From the NCBI GenBank assembly GCA_002104905.1, contig MCFE01000754.1, positions 1-39,102 on the forward strand: 39,102 bases of DNA, in the 5' to 3' direction. The position numbers were made by a program, and so were the translations under genes. Below are positions 10,417 through 21,642 of this stretch, piece by piece. Positions within the stretch are counted from its first letter, which is position 1, and each line of letters opens with the position of its first letter. Below the pieces are notes generated by a model. The model saw nothing but the letters and a program-made list of their open reading frames with translations, was not told the origin of the DNA and ran no database searches. This DNA comes from Basidiobolus meristosporus CBS 931.73 (Eukaryota; Basidiobolomycota; Basidiobolomycetes; Basidiobolales; Basidiobolaceae).

Positions 10417-10619
10417 CCTGGACTTAATCAGCTCTTAAAGTACATAAGATCCTCTGGTGTACATCTGACAACTTTGAATGGGCTTACGTATTTGGTGTCA
10501 AGTTTAGATTGTCATATTGAATCTAGTGTCATGACATATAGCCCATCTGAGAAGCTGCTGTTCCTGTGTCTTGAGGCATATGTTGAGCTCAACTTTTATT
10601 GTGAGGCTTTACTTCTGAA

Positions 10620-12127
10620 ACTGATAGCAGGGTAGACAATGCTGGTAAGGAGGTCAAGTTGATTCTTTAACTTGTCTGTATTCAAACTTGCCAACTCTGT
10701 ATTCTGGTAGACTCCAAAGTGGTTGTATTTTTTCCAAACATCAAAGAAAATGGTTTTGAACCATGTAGAGCAGTAGTTTTGGTGTTGATAGCATACTGTA
10801 CAGTGGGAACATACTTGTCCCAATTCTTCTTGATATCTTTAATAGATTTCCTGATGATGTCCACTGAGGTCTGAACATGTCTTTCAGCAAGTCCATTAGC
10901 TCTGTGATTATACAGAGTGATAAGATGGTGATCAATGGTGCTATTCTGGCAAAAGACTTTGATCACATGGTTCACCAGTTTCTTTCCATTATCCAATTGC
11001 ATGACCTTAGGGGATCAAAAAAGGCAGAAGAGCTTGATTAGTGCTTGGAAAATAGTGGCAGCATACTTGTCTGGGATAGCTCTGAGAAAGACAAAACATG
11101 TGCAGATATCCATAATTGTAAAGAGGTAGTGATTACCATCATCACTAGTGGTGAAAGGTCCAGCCAGAACAATTTCAATATAATCCATTGGAAGGCTTGC
11201 ATGGATGGGACTCAAACGGTGTGGTCCATGGCAGCTTATATTGCAAAGCTGACATTCTCTGCAAGACTGGACAAATTCTAGGCTGTTGGCTTTGATATCT
11301 GGCCAGTGAGATCCATCAGAGTATAGCTTCTTTATAAGTGTGTAGCTCCTAAGTGGCCAAGTAACCAACTCCACTGTATCAATGTTTTCTTTTCATTAGC
11401 ATATGGGATTTACTAAGTTACTGAATCCAGTTGAGGAATTATTTTGGAAGTCGTAGTTAGCTCACTGATTATGTTGGTAATTACATATCCCTCCCAAGGA
11501 GAGGTTGGGAAAAGTCATGAAAGGTAGTCAGGCAGGATGTTGAGAATTCCTGGGCAATGAATAACTGTATACTCATAATCAGGCAGAGTATCAAGCCAGT
11601 TGATAGTCATTGGAGTGAGAGTCTTTTGACTGTGGATATAGACTAGGGCTTGGTGGTCAGTGTGCAAGTCAAAAGTGTTACCCCATAGATACTGGTGAAA
11701 CTTATTCAAGGCAAAAAAAGGGCAAGCAGCTCCTTCTTGATGGCTGAGTAGTTTCCCTTGCCAGGTTGTAGGGATCTGGCTTGAAAAGAGATCCAGTGAG
11801 GCAGATTTTGGTCTTCATCCTGGTATAGGACAGCTCCTAACCGCACATTAGATGCATCTGTAGCAACAACAAAGGTCTTAGTGAAGTCTGGGTAGGATAA
11901 GGTGGGTGCTTGTGGGAGTAATTGGCAGAGGTACTTAAATGCTTAGTCAGGAGCCTTGTTTCAGTCCAAGGGAAGATCAGGACTATGGCATAGTGCATTC
12001 AAAGTGGCACTTAATGAGCAGATGAGTGGCATGTGTTCCCTGAAATACTTGAGTACTCCAAGATAATGTTAGAGTGGGTTAGCACTAGTGGGCTTTGGCA
12101 ATTTAGAAATATTGACCAGTTTGAAAG
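10620..12127 (-). pseudogene. Gypsy-3 pol remnant (RT end, RNase H, integrase)
   Basis: On the minus strand the pol of a second Ty3/gypsy family is readable. From about 11880 to 11515 comes RNase H (VVATDASN, KKELLAL, HTDHQALVYI). From about 11380 comes the integrase zinc finger end (CRECQLC) and core: D in MDYIEI, D in QLDNGKK (about 10990), E in NGLAERH (about 10900). The two halves of integrase are separated by a TGA just before 11015, and RNase H ends at a TGA at 11515, where CGA is likely to have been the ancestral codon. Reverse transcriptase is cut off at 12127, where the copia-2 LTR begins. It is not the gypsy-1 family. Confidence 0.85.
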
Positions 12128-12477
12128 TGTTATAAAAATTTTTAATTCCACCTATATATTTACCTAACTTAATCACTTAGATCATTACCTTCAAATCCTA
12201 GAGAATACTAACCAAATTCCTTGTTGGGACTTACTTGGAATATTTTCACCAAAATACCAGGAACACAGAACATGAAAATTCTCAAAGTTGTCCAAACAGC
12301 CCTAAACTTTACACACATGCTCTTGGGACCTTTCTTAGCCTAGTCTATGTGTTTTATAAGCCAAGACCATGTAAATGTATAAATACTACTTTTACATTCA
12401 ATAAATTGTCAAGTGAAAACCACATAATCTACTTGTTCTCCCAAATTACTTCCAATATCTCCAGGACTTTTACAACA
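12128..12477 (+). repeat. Copia-2 5' LTR
   Basis: A 350-bp LTR beginning TGTTATAAAAA and ending TTACAACA. It matches the copia-1 LTRs in inverse orientation. It sits directly against the cut-off gypsy-3 reverse transcriptase. Confidence 0.88.
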
Positions 12478-12489
12478 GGTTATGAGCCC
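12478..12489 (+). other. Copia-2 primer-binding site (initiator tRNA-Met anticodon arm)
   Basis: GGTTATGAGCCC follows the LTR directly. It is the exact complement of GGGCUCAUAACC, the anticodon arm sequence known from fungal initiator tRNA-Met. This is the half-tRNA priming type known from Drosophila copia and yeast Ty5. The ATG in this site (12482-12484) is also the start codon of gag. Confidence 0.75.
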
Positions 12490-13992
12490 CAAGCTGACAC
12501 TCTCTGTATTGTCTACTACTGCTATTACTGGAACTTCTCCCTCTGCTGAAAAGTTGAATGGAGCTAACTACCAAGTGTGGAAGGTGAAGATGAAGATGCT
12601 GCTGCAAGAAAGAGGCCTTTGGGATATTGTCATGGGAGTAGAATGCCCTCCTATTAGCATGGGAGAGGAAGCCTTGAAGTATCAGAGGAAAGAACAAAGT
12701 GCCTTTAACTGCCTTAGCCTCAATGTTAAAGACAAATTGCTAATTCAATGCTCAAGAGCAAAAATGGCAAAGAATGCCTGGAAGGCATTAGAAGACACCT
12801 ACCAGTCATGTTCAGCTGCTAAGAAAATGTATCTGAGATGGAAATTCTTTACTATAAAGATGCAGCCTGGAGAAGAAATGAAAAATCTATTTAACAGAAA
12901 TACCCTGCTGGTAGGTGAAATGGAATCTGTGGGCATACCAACTACTGATGAGGATATGATAGTTACCATCCTGAATAGCCTGACAGACAGGTCTCAGGGT
13001 CTTGTATCAGCCCTAGAGTCCAGAACTGAATATTTGACCTAAAACTACATATATGGAAGGCTCCTGGATGAAGAATTAAGAAAATCAAGCGCTAATAAGA
13101 AGGAAGAAGAAAACGCTTTAATAAGCAATGATAGCCAACAAACAAGGTATCCAAGACCCTACAAAGGCAACAGCAACCTGTTTTGCAACTGCTGCTAAAG
13201 GAAAGGACATATATCAGACTGGTGTCTCAAAAAGAGTGATTATCAGCAAAAGAAGCCTGAATATGGAAATGCTGCAGCAACTGAAGATAGACTATTCATA
13301 TCTGCACTGAATATGATCACAAACAAGGATTCTCAGATGTGGTACATTGACTCTGGAGCATCTCAACACTTTAAATACCAAAAAGAACCTTTACCCAATA
13401 TCAAGAAATTCCCATTAAGAAGGTTTTCATGGGTGACAACAGAACACTTGATGCAATGGGAAAAGGAACTATTCAAGCAAACCTTAGAAGCAGTGAAGGA
13501 AGCCATACACTGACCTTTAAAGAAGTACTCTGTGTACCAATATAGCCAAGAACCTACTATCTGTAAGCAAGGCCACAGCAGAAGGACTCAGTTTCAGCTT
13601 TGACAATTCTGGATGCAGGATCACTGATCAAAATGGTGCCCATATTGCTTAGGGTATTATAGATCAAAATCTATACAAGTTGACGTATATTTCATCATAT
13701 CTGGAAGCCAATATAAGTAACTGAAATGAAGAAACACCAATGCTTTGGCACAGGAGATCTGCACACATCAATTCTGATTATTTGGGCAAAATGATCAAAG
13801 ATAAGCTAATTTCTGGAGTAAATATTGATCCCCCAGCTAATTTGGTGTACTGTGAAGCCTGCATATATGGGTAACAAGCCTGACAACCATTCAGGAGCTC
13901 TAGGTTAATCAAAACTAAGAAAAAATAAATCTTATTCACTCAGATCTGTGTGGACCTATGCAAAATTTATCCTTCAGCAGGATGAAGTACTT
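12482..13992 (+). pseudogene. Copia-2 gag, protease and integrase N-terminus (left half)
   Basis: The frame opens at the ATG within the primer-binding site and runs to a TAA at 13040-13042. It encodes a copia-type gag (UBN2-like; YQVWKVKMKMLLQERGLWD near the start). Beyond the stop, shifted frames keep a degenerate zinc knuckle near 13185 and the protease motif WYIDSGASQHF near 13340. The integrase zinc region follows as decayed sequence to 13992, where the Tnp2 transposon interrupts it. Codon order matches copia-1, with many stops and frameshifts. Confidence 0.88.
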
Positions 13993-13995
13993 AAT

Positions 13996-14385
13996 AGACT
14001 TGTTCCATTGGATAGTGCTACATTGAGCTATGAGTGCCAAATGATGCCATAGTGTGCCAAGGAGGCCAAGTGAGCCTATACCTGGCCACAGAGTGTGAAA
14101 CATAGCTCTGCATCTTCATGCAAAGTGGCCCCTGTGTTCCACCCATTGAGCTGGAGAAAATCCATTTTTTGACCTTTTTTTTGGATCAATGTTGTGCAGG
14201 ATGTGTAAGAACACAAAAAGATTGAAGACATGCATTGGGGACTCACTACCCATGGCACTCTAAACTTAGCTCCTGTAGCTTGTATCATGTCACAAAAATG
14301 CATGGCACTATCTTGGTCCATTGATACTATCAGGCACCATATTTAAATACTAGCATTAAACCCTATGAAAAATAATTTGGTCCCG
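13996..14385 (+). repeat. Left terminal inverted repeat of the Tnp2 transposon
   Basis: About 345 bp match the complement of 26470-26815, and the match resumes at 14365-14385. The arm carries several copies of AGTGCCA or its inverse, as do the MITE arms. From 14386 to 14839 no gene is visible. Confidence 0.88.
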
Positions 14386-14839
14386 CAGGTGAATCCAATC
14401 CAGATCATCCGTCAAGATCCCATTCAGAGACCATCACAATAACAGCAGCTTGGAATTAGTGACCCTCCTGATGATCTTATAACAAGATCATGACGGTGTT
14501 TTGCAAATTTTACAGCCAAATAAAGGGATAAAACTTGACAATTTTTGATCATTGCTGTGACAATATTTGCATTTTATTGTTGCGGTCTTTCAGCGCTCTA
14601 TTACTATTTCAAGTGGATCCAGTTGGCTAGGACTTCCAATTGCCTTATATGGCAAGAAACTTGACGGTATTTTGACAGCCTTGCAGCAAGACTCTGATGG
14701 CTTTTTTTTTGGCAGTATGATGGCCTGCTGCTGGTTATGTATAATGCTACTGTACTAATTTACCAAATGGTATTTCCCTTTTTTACCTCCCCTTGTGCAA
14801 TTCATATATTCCACTATAGAATCACCTTTCTTTATTTGC

Positions 14840-17523
14840 TTACCCACTACTACCTTGGGTATTCCACACATAGTTTGAATCAAAAAAAACTATGGCCTCC
14901 TGCTTACTAACCTCTACAAACGTGCACACCTGCCACAATTGACATACTTCTATCACCTCAACTTTACGGCTTTTTAGTGTGATACTTGCAAAGTTGCCAT
15001 ATACCTTGTACTGCTGGTAGCATATACATCTTGCAAACATATGCTTGGTTGTTGCCACTTCTGCCATGAATACCTCCTGAATATTGGCAAAGAACTTCTT
15101 GGTATTTAGCCAATATATTCCTTCTCCCTGCTGGATTCTAGTCCCCCTTATAGGTGCGCTCTGGCTTTTGTTTATGTGAATTCCGTATTGAATGGTGTAG
15201 AAGTTGGCTTGTGGCCAGGAGAAATCTGGCATATTTTGGTGGAGCTTTCCTGATAAAAATTAGTTGCCTGTTGCACCCAACCCAACTTTGCATTACTTAA
15301 CTGATTACCCACACATTGGGGCTGCTTAGTTTTTTAATGCCATAGGCATAGGTGTCTCCATGTGCACATTTGTCCTCAGTATTTTCCAACTCTTTCTGGC
15401 TGTCCTCCATGTGTCAACTCATCACATCCATGACGGACTTGAAGGTAATATTCTTGATGAGACTGGGATATGGTAGTACCTGCAACTTGACTTGTCTTCC
15501 TATCTCCCTATACATCCGCTCCATAGGAAACTCCCAAAAGGTCAAGCAAGGCCCAATATTTTCCACACACCATGCAAGATGGAGTAGAGAATGGATACAG
15601 TAGCGGCAGAGATCTAGACATTCAGCTTTATGTTTGTAGTATAGCCGCTCAAATCCTGTCACAAACTCCTCACACAACAGCTGTATATGCGTCAAGTTGG
15701 CATTGGTAATCCACTTCTGGATAAATATTCCTACAATGTCCACATATGACTCCCAATGCTTCCAATGTACTCTTGGTAGGAATGGCTTCAGAACACCACT
15801 TGAATAAATACATATCCAGTTCATCCAGTCTTTTCATTTGTATTGTTGCATATGCGTATGAATATTAATTGGAGCCCATGAGAAGTACTTAGGGTAGCGG
15901 ATACTCTGTAATATCCTGCCAATTTTTTCAAATTTCTCCGGTATCTTGAAGGGCTCATTTAGCTTGAAATGCCCCATGTACAACTTGGTCATCAGCATAG
16001 GGATATTGTTGAAAAGCAAATGCATTGCTCCCAGTGGAAAGCTTTTGCTCCAACAGATACCCTCTATCTTAAGTATCTCCGGTTTCCGATTGATTCCATA
16101 TTCTGGCCAATGGCTTATAGCTTGCCAACTTTGCTGCAATTGCATGCTTACTTCTGTACGTTCTCTCTGTGGAAAGATGATGTTCTTAGTGCTGGTGTTT
16201 GGGTAATAATAATGTGTGTGAGTTATGGAGTAAATCCCCTGGATCTCACACATTTGACAGCAATACTGTCCATTGTGCCCGGAAAAACCTGCTATCTTGC
16301 TGACTGCTGGGGTATCTCCAATGCAGATAATAATATGCACTTTTACATGACGGCCATTTACCATTATCCTGCTGGAAAGCATACAAAATTCATTCAGCAA
16401 TGGATACAGATAGCTATCCAGGTTGGACAGTGATTTAGGCCCAGATACCAGTGAGACTACCATCAGATTATTGCTCTGATACTGTAAGATGGGCAGCAGA
16501 TTCAGATTGATGAGAATCAGTGGCCAGCAGGATTTGCTGGTAGAGTACTTGTTTAATGATAATCCATCCAGTGCTAACGCAAAGGCATGGTCATACATAC
16601 CTTCAAAGTAGCCCTTGCTTCTTAGCTGCTTGTAATGTTTGCCATCAAATATATCAGATATGTTTGCGCTTGATTGATACTGAGTGCGGTACTGTATAGC
16701 TTTGCAATATTTGTCGGACTGCATCAGCTTCCTCAGACAGGGTATGACTGGAATATATCCAGAGTGTGAACAATGTTTTCCCTCAATGGTGGTGGATTCC
16801 TGACAGTTTGGACATGTTGCAATGGTAGCATTTTTGGATGTGAATGCCATGCAACTGTTAACACATGCTGGAATCAAGACAGTCTCTGGATTATATGTTG
16901 CTAGCCACATGACGGTTGTCCACTTGTACCATATACATGGTAAGTTGCATCCCGGTATGATTTTGGCAAGAAGTAGTAATAAATCCTCAAAGCCCCCATT
17001 ACTGATTTAGTGGAAATGTGCCACTTCTCTAGCCACAACATCACATCATTCACCAGTAGATGGATTACTGGGCTCACTTGGCAGTATCCTTGGCATTTAT
17101 TTCAATGGGTGTTGTCTCATTGCATATAGGGATTTGACCGGGCTCATATGTGGTACTGTTGTTAGGGGAGATAGGCTCAAAATCCATCAGTGAACCTTCT
17201 TTGTCAGAGCTATCACTCTGCGTGCTATATTCAGAAGGCTGAGGTGAGCCTAAAGGCGTCACAAACTCACCTGACTCAGTTTGCACAAGGTGACAAAGAT
17301 GGCCAGGTGCCAATATAGAAGTATCAACTGGCCGGCAAGGTAATGTTGGTACAGCAGTGACCAATGAATGGTCAAATATGACTTGGGTGGCAAAACACTG
17401 GCGGTGATCCTTGTAATACTTCCTATGCTGTCTGCATGCTTCATGGCTGAGAGGCTTGCCACAATAGCCACATGGTCTTTTTTCTCTTCTCTTACAGCGT
17501 TGAGTCAAAGTAGTCTTGTCCAT
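14840..17523 (-). pseudogene. Tnp2-family transposase, frameshifted
   Basis: On the minus strand an N-terminal segment starts at 17523 (MDKTTLTQR) with a C2H2-like finger (CGYCGK...HRKYYKDH). Short segments in other frames follow (about 17080-16935, containing LWLEKWHIS). The main Tnp2 core is open from 16910 to 15834: a CPNC pair, LALDGLSLNKYS, SCWPLILINLNLLP, SGPKS, a GDTPA site and a CQMC zinc pair. These match the Tnp2 pattern, with acidic residues in LALDG and GDTPA. A DUF4218-like segment (AWCVENIGPC, FPMERMY) covers 15824-15414 and ends at a TGA where the sister copy has tryptophan. The last segment is 15232-14840. At least four frame breaks make it a probable pseudogene; unrecognised introns could explain one or two. 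The cargo frame starts divergently at about 18.8 kb. Confidence 0.85.
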
Positions 17524-18820
17524 GGGGCAAACAGTTTGACCTTCAACAATGTAATGCTATTATATCACTTTTTGGTCAATACTCATGTGAGCTTAAGACA
17601 GTCTTGTATTTGAGACATCACACCTACATGAATGTAAGATTAAATGATGACCCGCTGTGGTGGTGTATAAGTCCAAGGGAGAGATACGTCCAACACTTCT
17701 CAAATGTTTTGTGTGTGGGGTGTTCACTGGGTGCAATAACCTCTGGCAAAAGCTTGCTAGGAATACTTGGGTTCTGTCTCTAATCTAATGTGAAGGGGAA
17801 TAAAGCCACAAGCTTGTCAAGGGAAAACTATTGAGCTACAATCCCCAACTTAGTTGGCGTCTTAACAAAAGTATGTGCTGGGTTCAGCGTCCTTTGAGAT
17901 GACAATGTACTAAAGCTTCCAAAGTCAAAACAACTGTAAACTCCACCAGCAGGGACTTGATAAGAATGCAGCTGTGGTCAATAGTTACAAAGACAGAAAA
18001 GTATCTTTGCCTGTACAAGAACAAACTTGGGAAAGAATCAAATATAATAAAAGATACCTACTCTGAGTATTCCTCACAAGTAGTGCCTCCAAGGTCAGTT
18101 GGCTGTCAGCGCGGTTTCCTGGGAGTGTCCTGTGGTCTGGGGTTGGAAGTTCAGGTAGCAGCAGGTAGCAGTGATCACACTAATCAACAAGTCGGTATAT
18201 TGATAAAAGGGATGATGATTTATTGTTGAGGGATAGCCTCCCTTATATACTTTTCTTACCGGCTAAGTGATTACTAATCATGGTGTTCCAGAAGGTTCCG
18301 GATATCAATAGAAATCTTAATGACATCAGAATGACCTACAAATGTTCTAAGTAGGTGCCGGAAGGTTCTAAGAGGCACAGCACATACAACCAATCAGGAA
18401 TCAGTATTCTGAAACCTGTGTAACATGGGGATACCATATATGGTATGGAAATGGTAGGGATGGTGACACGGGCTGATCATGTGTCACGGGTACTGGCGCG
18501 GGTACTTGCCTAATATGGAAGTACTTGTAGCTAGTAATCTTACATAAAGTGAGGGGTAACTTATGCAATAAGGTAAGCAGGTGTGATAGTCAACCGGCTT
18601 ATGGGATAGTACTGATTGGGTAAGACAAATGGGATAAAACTAAAATGAGTGTTGTAGGGATATAGGGAAGTAGAAAATAAGGGGATGAGCACATCTGTCA
18701 GTGGGTGTCACTGTCACCCCACTACACCGCCATAGTAAGCATTATAAATAAAGTTGTGGCACCACATACACACGTATATGTAACACTATTTCACCTTTGG
18801 TTTGACTCACTTCCATATAT
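17524..18820. other. Divergent leader between transposase and cargo frame
   Basis: No coding frame is supported in these 1.3 kb. Bases 17660-18445 are conserved in the Tnp2 fragment at 7314-8840 (inverse), so they belong to the transposon. The site 17980-17982 is the unoccupied counterpart of the MITE insertion. The stretch would have to hold the 5' regions of both divergent genes. Confidence 0.55.
18446..18727. promoter_or_regulatory. Inverted block in the divergent control region
   Basis: Bases 18664-18727 (agggaagt...ggggatgagcacatctg...gtgtcac) resemble 7250-7313 in the same orientation, while neighbouring sequence is shared in the opposite orientation. A weaker inverse of the block lies at about 18447-18490, which itself holds a GTGACAC...GTGTCAC inverted pair. 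The two arms lie between the transposase and cargo starts. A regulatory or subterminal binding role is inference only. Confidence 0.3.
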
Positions 18821-19659
18821 ATGCTGCCAAAAAATAAAGCAAAGTTGTCTGGTTCTCAACCAAACCCCACTGCTGATGGCAACAGAAGAACGGTTGGACA
18901 ACAGCTTGCTTTGACATTCATTGCAACAAGCAGGGCTACATCCAAAAAAGGCCCTGTGGACAGTGTGCCCATTGAAGGTAATAATGCAGACTCCTCAGGC
19001 TCTGTCAAGTAGGCAATTGAGAACCTCTGTGGAGCCACAAGCTGACCGTTATGCTCAGGCAGATGAGAATGTAGCAAACACACTACCCTTGGTTGGAGAT
19101 CAGCAAGTGGCCATTATAACATCACCACCACCCATATTAGCAAGTATGTTGTCAGCTCATACCAAAGCATTAATGAAGCAATTAGGTGCAATGGCTGATA
19201 GGATAGATGCAATGGCCCAGAGAAATCAGGAAGTAGTCCAAAAACAGGATGAGCAGATGATATGTGTAGAGCAATCAATATCCCAGGTAGAGAAAGCAGT
19301 ATTTTTGCTGCAAAGAAGGAACTCAAGTAGCTCAACATCACAGCCAAGAATTGAGCCATTTCCTGATGTAACAGCAGAGGAACACTGTACAGTCTTTGAA
19401 GCACAACAACAGTGCCCAAAGATAAAGCCCACAGAAAAACCTATCACAGCATGGGAGGGAGACAATGTATTGTTTATACCAAAGCCTAAAAATCAAAAGA
19501 CATTGAAGATTCATGAAGCCGTTGAGTGCAATAATTGTCATGATCACATGACAACCATGAACACCCATGCCAAGTTTCAGCTCCCTAGCTCAATTTCTAA
19601 GAGATTCCTTCTGGAACCTTCTACCACCTTCCAGAAAGTTCCTGACCATTCCAAATCAT
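18821..19659 (+). pseudogene. Cargo frame, N-terminal part (coiled-coil, unknown function)
   Basis: A reading frame starts at ATG 18821 (MLPKNKAKLSG) and runs to 19012. A shifted frame then carries on to 19659 and beyond. The second part holds a clear heptad stretch (ALMKQLGAMADRIDAMAQ to VEKAVFLLQRR, about 19160-19320) predicted to form a coiled coil, then a proline- and glutamine-rich region and a CNNCH cluster near 19530. A TATA-like box (CATATATATG) lies at about 18812. I do not recognise the family; a gag-like or a transposon accessory protein are both possible. One frameshift near 19000 and one near 19560 separate it from the continuing frame. Confidence 0.45.
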
Positions 19660-20069
19660 TGTTACACAATGGAACATTCCATGGAAGCTTTCCATTGTAT
19701 TTTTCATAGTCCAGTACCATATATGGAAATACCAGGTCACATGACTTAGTCACATGATCAGGTGACCCAATCCATCTCCCCATCCTGTCTCAGTGCCGTG
19801 TCATCTATGTCAATATCCCCAGCACCACTGCTGTGCCTCACCCCACAACCCCATTAGTATTAGCTAATATCTCTCGGCATCAGTATAGCCAAAAGTATAT
19901 ATAGTCCTATCCCCCCTTAAGTATTCCTCAGTCTGATAAACACAGGTCTTGAATAAACAGCCTTGCCTTGATGGTCCACACCTAAGTCCTTTCCTGCCGT
20001 GCCTAGCTTTTCCTCCTGCCTTGTGTCTATTCATAACACTACTCTCCTGCCTTGTGTTTATTCATAACA
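19660..20069 (+). repeat. Probable solo LTR inside the cargo gene
   Basis: A non-coding stretch of 410 bp begins TGTTACACAA and ends TTCATAACA. It contains a TATA box (GTATATATAG near 19896) and an AATAAA signal near 19953, as LTRs do. The flanks are ATCAT and ATAAT, an imperfect 5-bp duplication. Its last part is a tandem duplication (about 28 bp each, ending 20038 and 20069). Removing it joins two frames of the cargo gene in phase. No second copy is in the window. Confidence 0.5.
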
Positions 20070-21282
20070 ATAATGAAGAGTGGGCTAATATACAAGAGGC
20101 CGTCAGAAGTCTAGCATGCCATCACCTTAAGGCTGGAATACCATGGGACCATCAGGAACTCAAGGCCAAGCAGAATGCACTTGACTTGTTCCATGAGCAT
20201 TATCCTGGATTCAAATGGGCAAACAGATTTTGGGCCAGCATTGGTATGCTAAGAAAGTATCTTAAGAATAGCAGAAACTATCAAAGGCAGAAGAACAAGG
20301 GTGCCATGGCTAAAAACCAGCAGCTTCCTTAAGAGCCTGTTACAAGCAGGGCCAAAAGCTCCAGATAAGCGTCAAAGAGACATCAGGCAGCTGGAAGAGT
20401 GCCAATTAAGCACAAGCAGGCAGACATGGATGCACCACCACAACATTCATCAAGGAAAAACCATAGTACCACTCAAGGAGCACCCAGTCAAAGTAGCAGT
20501 GAAGGACCTGGCAGTGATAAAAACCAGCCACTTTTACAGGAGCCCATCACAACTATGGTTGAGAGCTCAAAACAAGCTGAAAAGAAACGTCAGGTTGCCA
20601 GAAGAGCGCCAGCAAGGGACAAGCAGGCCAAAACAGATGCATCAGAGCAGAATATTTCCAGGAGAAAACATAGTTCTTTACAAGAAGCACTCAGACATAG
20701 TAGCTGTGAAAGACCTGAGAGTGATAAAGGAAAAGGTACAGGGAAAAATGTCTACCCAAGCCTGAGACAGGGAGGCATGCAAAAAAAACTGCAGTTCTTG
20801 CCAATTAACGCCGCAAGCCAGGAACAGACTGAATCCCATCATAGCCAAGAAAAACTACCAACAAGAAAGCAGCTATTTTCACAAGAGTTGGAAGCTCAGC
20901 CAGTTGAGCTAGACTCCAGCAAGGTAGATGAGTTTGCTGAAAAAGGCAATTTGTCTATCAAAGCCTCCACAGCCTCCATTGTTGACAGAGTGGAGATCCC
21001 ACTGACAGACAAGGCTACAATGCCAAGAGCTCAAAAGGCTATCACAATGCCTTCAGTGGAGTTTTGGAACATTAATAGGCACACCAAGAGGCTGCAGCAC
21101 TTCTTCAAGAGCAGTGCTCAAGAAAACACACTGGAATATTGCAAGGATTTATTGCAAAGACTGGCAGATGAGGAGCTAGACCTTGCAGTGCCAGCTGAAG
21201 ACCAGGATGTGTGGGAGCCAGTGAATGAACAGTGGCATAAAGCCATTGGGTTCCCGCCAAAGTTGTGGAACCAGAGTGTTAC
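20070..21282 (+). pseudogene. Cargo frame, main part with internal repeat (unknown function)
   Basis: One frame runs through 20072-21282 with two internal stops (TAA at 20330 and 20366). The first 85 residues are a compact, basic, aromatic-rich segment (EEWANIQEAVRSLACHH, FKWANRFWASIGMLRKYL) that might bind DNA, but I do not recognise the fold. Two degenerate repeat units of about 55 residues follow (about 20350-20526 and 20566-20730; shared pattern KRQ...KQAKTDA...SRRKHS...SDK), rich in K, R, S and Q. The final part is less biased (WNINRHTKRLQHFFKS, YCKDLLQRLADEELDL). The frame is cut by copia-1 at 21282 and goes on at 25970. Confidence 0.55.
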
Positions 21283-21631
21283 TGTTGTAAGAGTCTTTGA
21301 GATATTGGAAGTGATTGGGAGAACAAGTAGATTATGTGGTTTTCACTTAATGATTTATTGAATGTAAAAGTAGTATTTATACTTTTACCTGGTCTTGGCA
21401 TTACAAGCACGTAGAATAGGTTAAGGAAGGTCCCAAGAACATGTGTGCAAAGTTTGGGGCTGTTTGGACAACTTTGAGAATTTTCATGTTCTGAGTACCT
21501 GGCATTTTTGTGAAAATATTCTAAATAAATCCCGACAAGGAATTTGGTCAGTATTCTCTAGGATTTGAAGGTGATGATCTAAGTGACTAAGTTAGGTGAA
21601 TATTTAGGTGGAAATACAAATTTTTACAACA
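21283..21631 (-). repeat. Copia-1 3' LTR
   Basis: A 349-bp LTR (TGTTG...ACAACA as read on either strand), identical in length to its partner at 25616-25964 and about 98% identical by eye. Its left neighbour is the GTTAC duplication. Confidence 0.94.
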
Positions 21632-21642
21632 CTCCCACTCAG
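21632..21642 (-). other. Polypurine tract of copia-1
   Basis: On the minus strand the strip reads gagtgggag next to the LTR start. It lies between the stop codon of RNase H and the 3' LTR. Confidence 0.65.

Noticed and set aside
17071-17077. A GT-AG intron joining the Tnp2 N-terminal segment to the core (donor near 17077, acceptor near 16991)
   Set aside because: The removed bases encode a plausible Tnp2 stretch (LWLEKWHIS and following) in another frame, so frameshift decay is the simpler reading.
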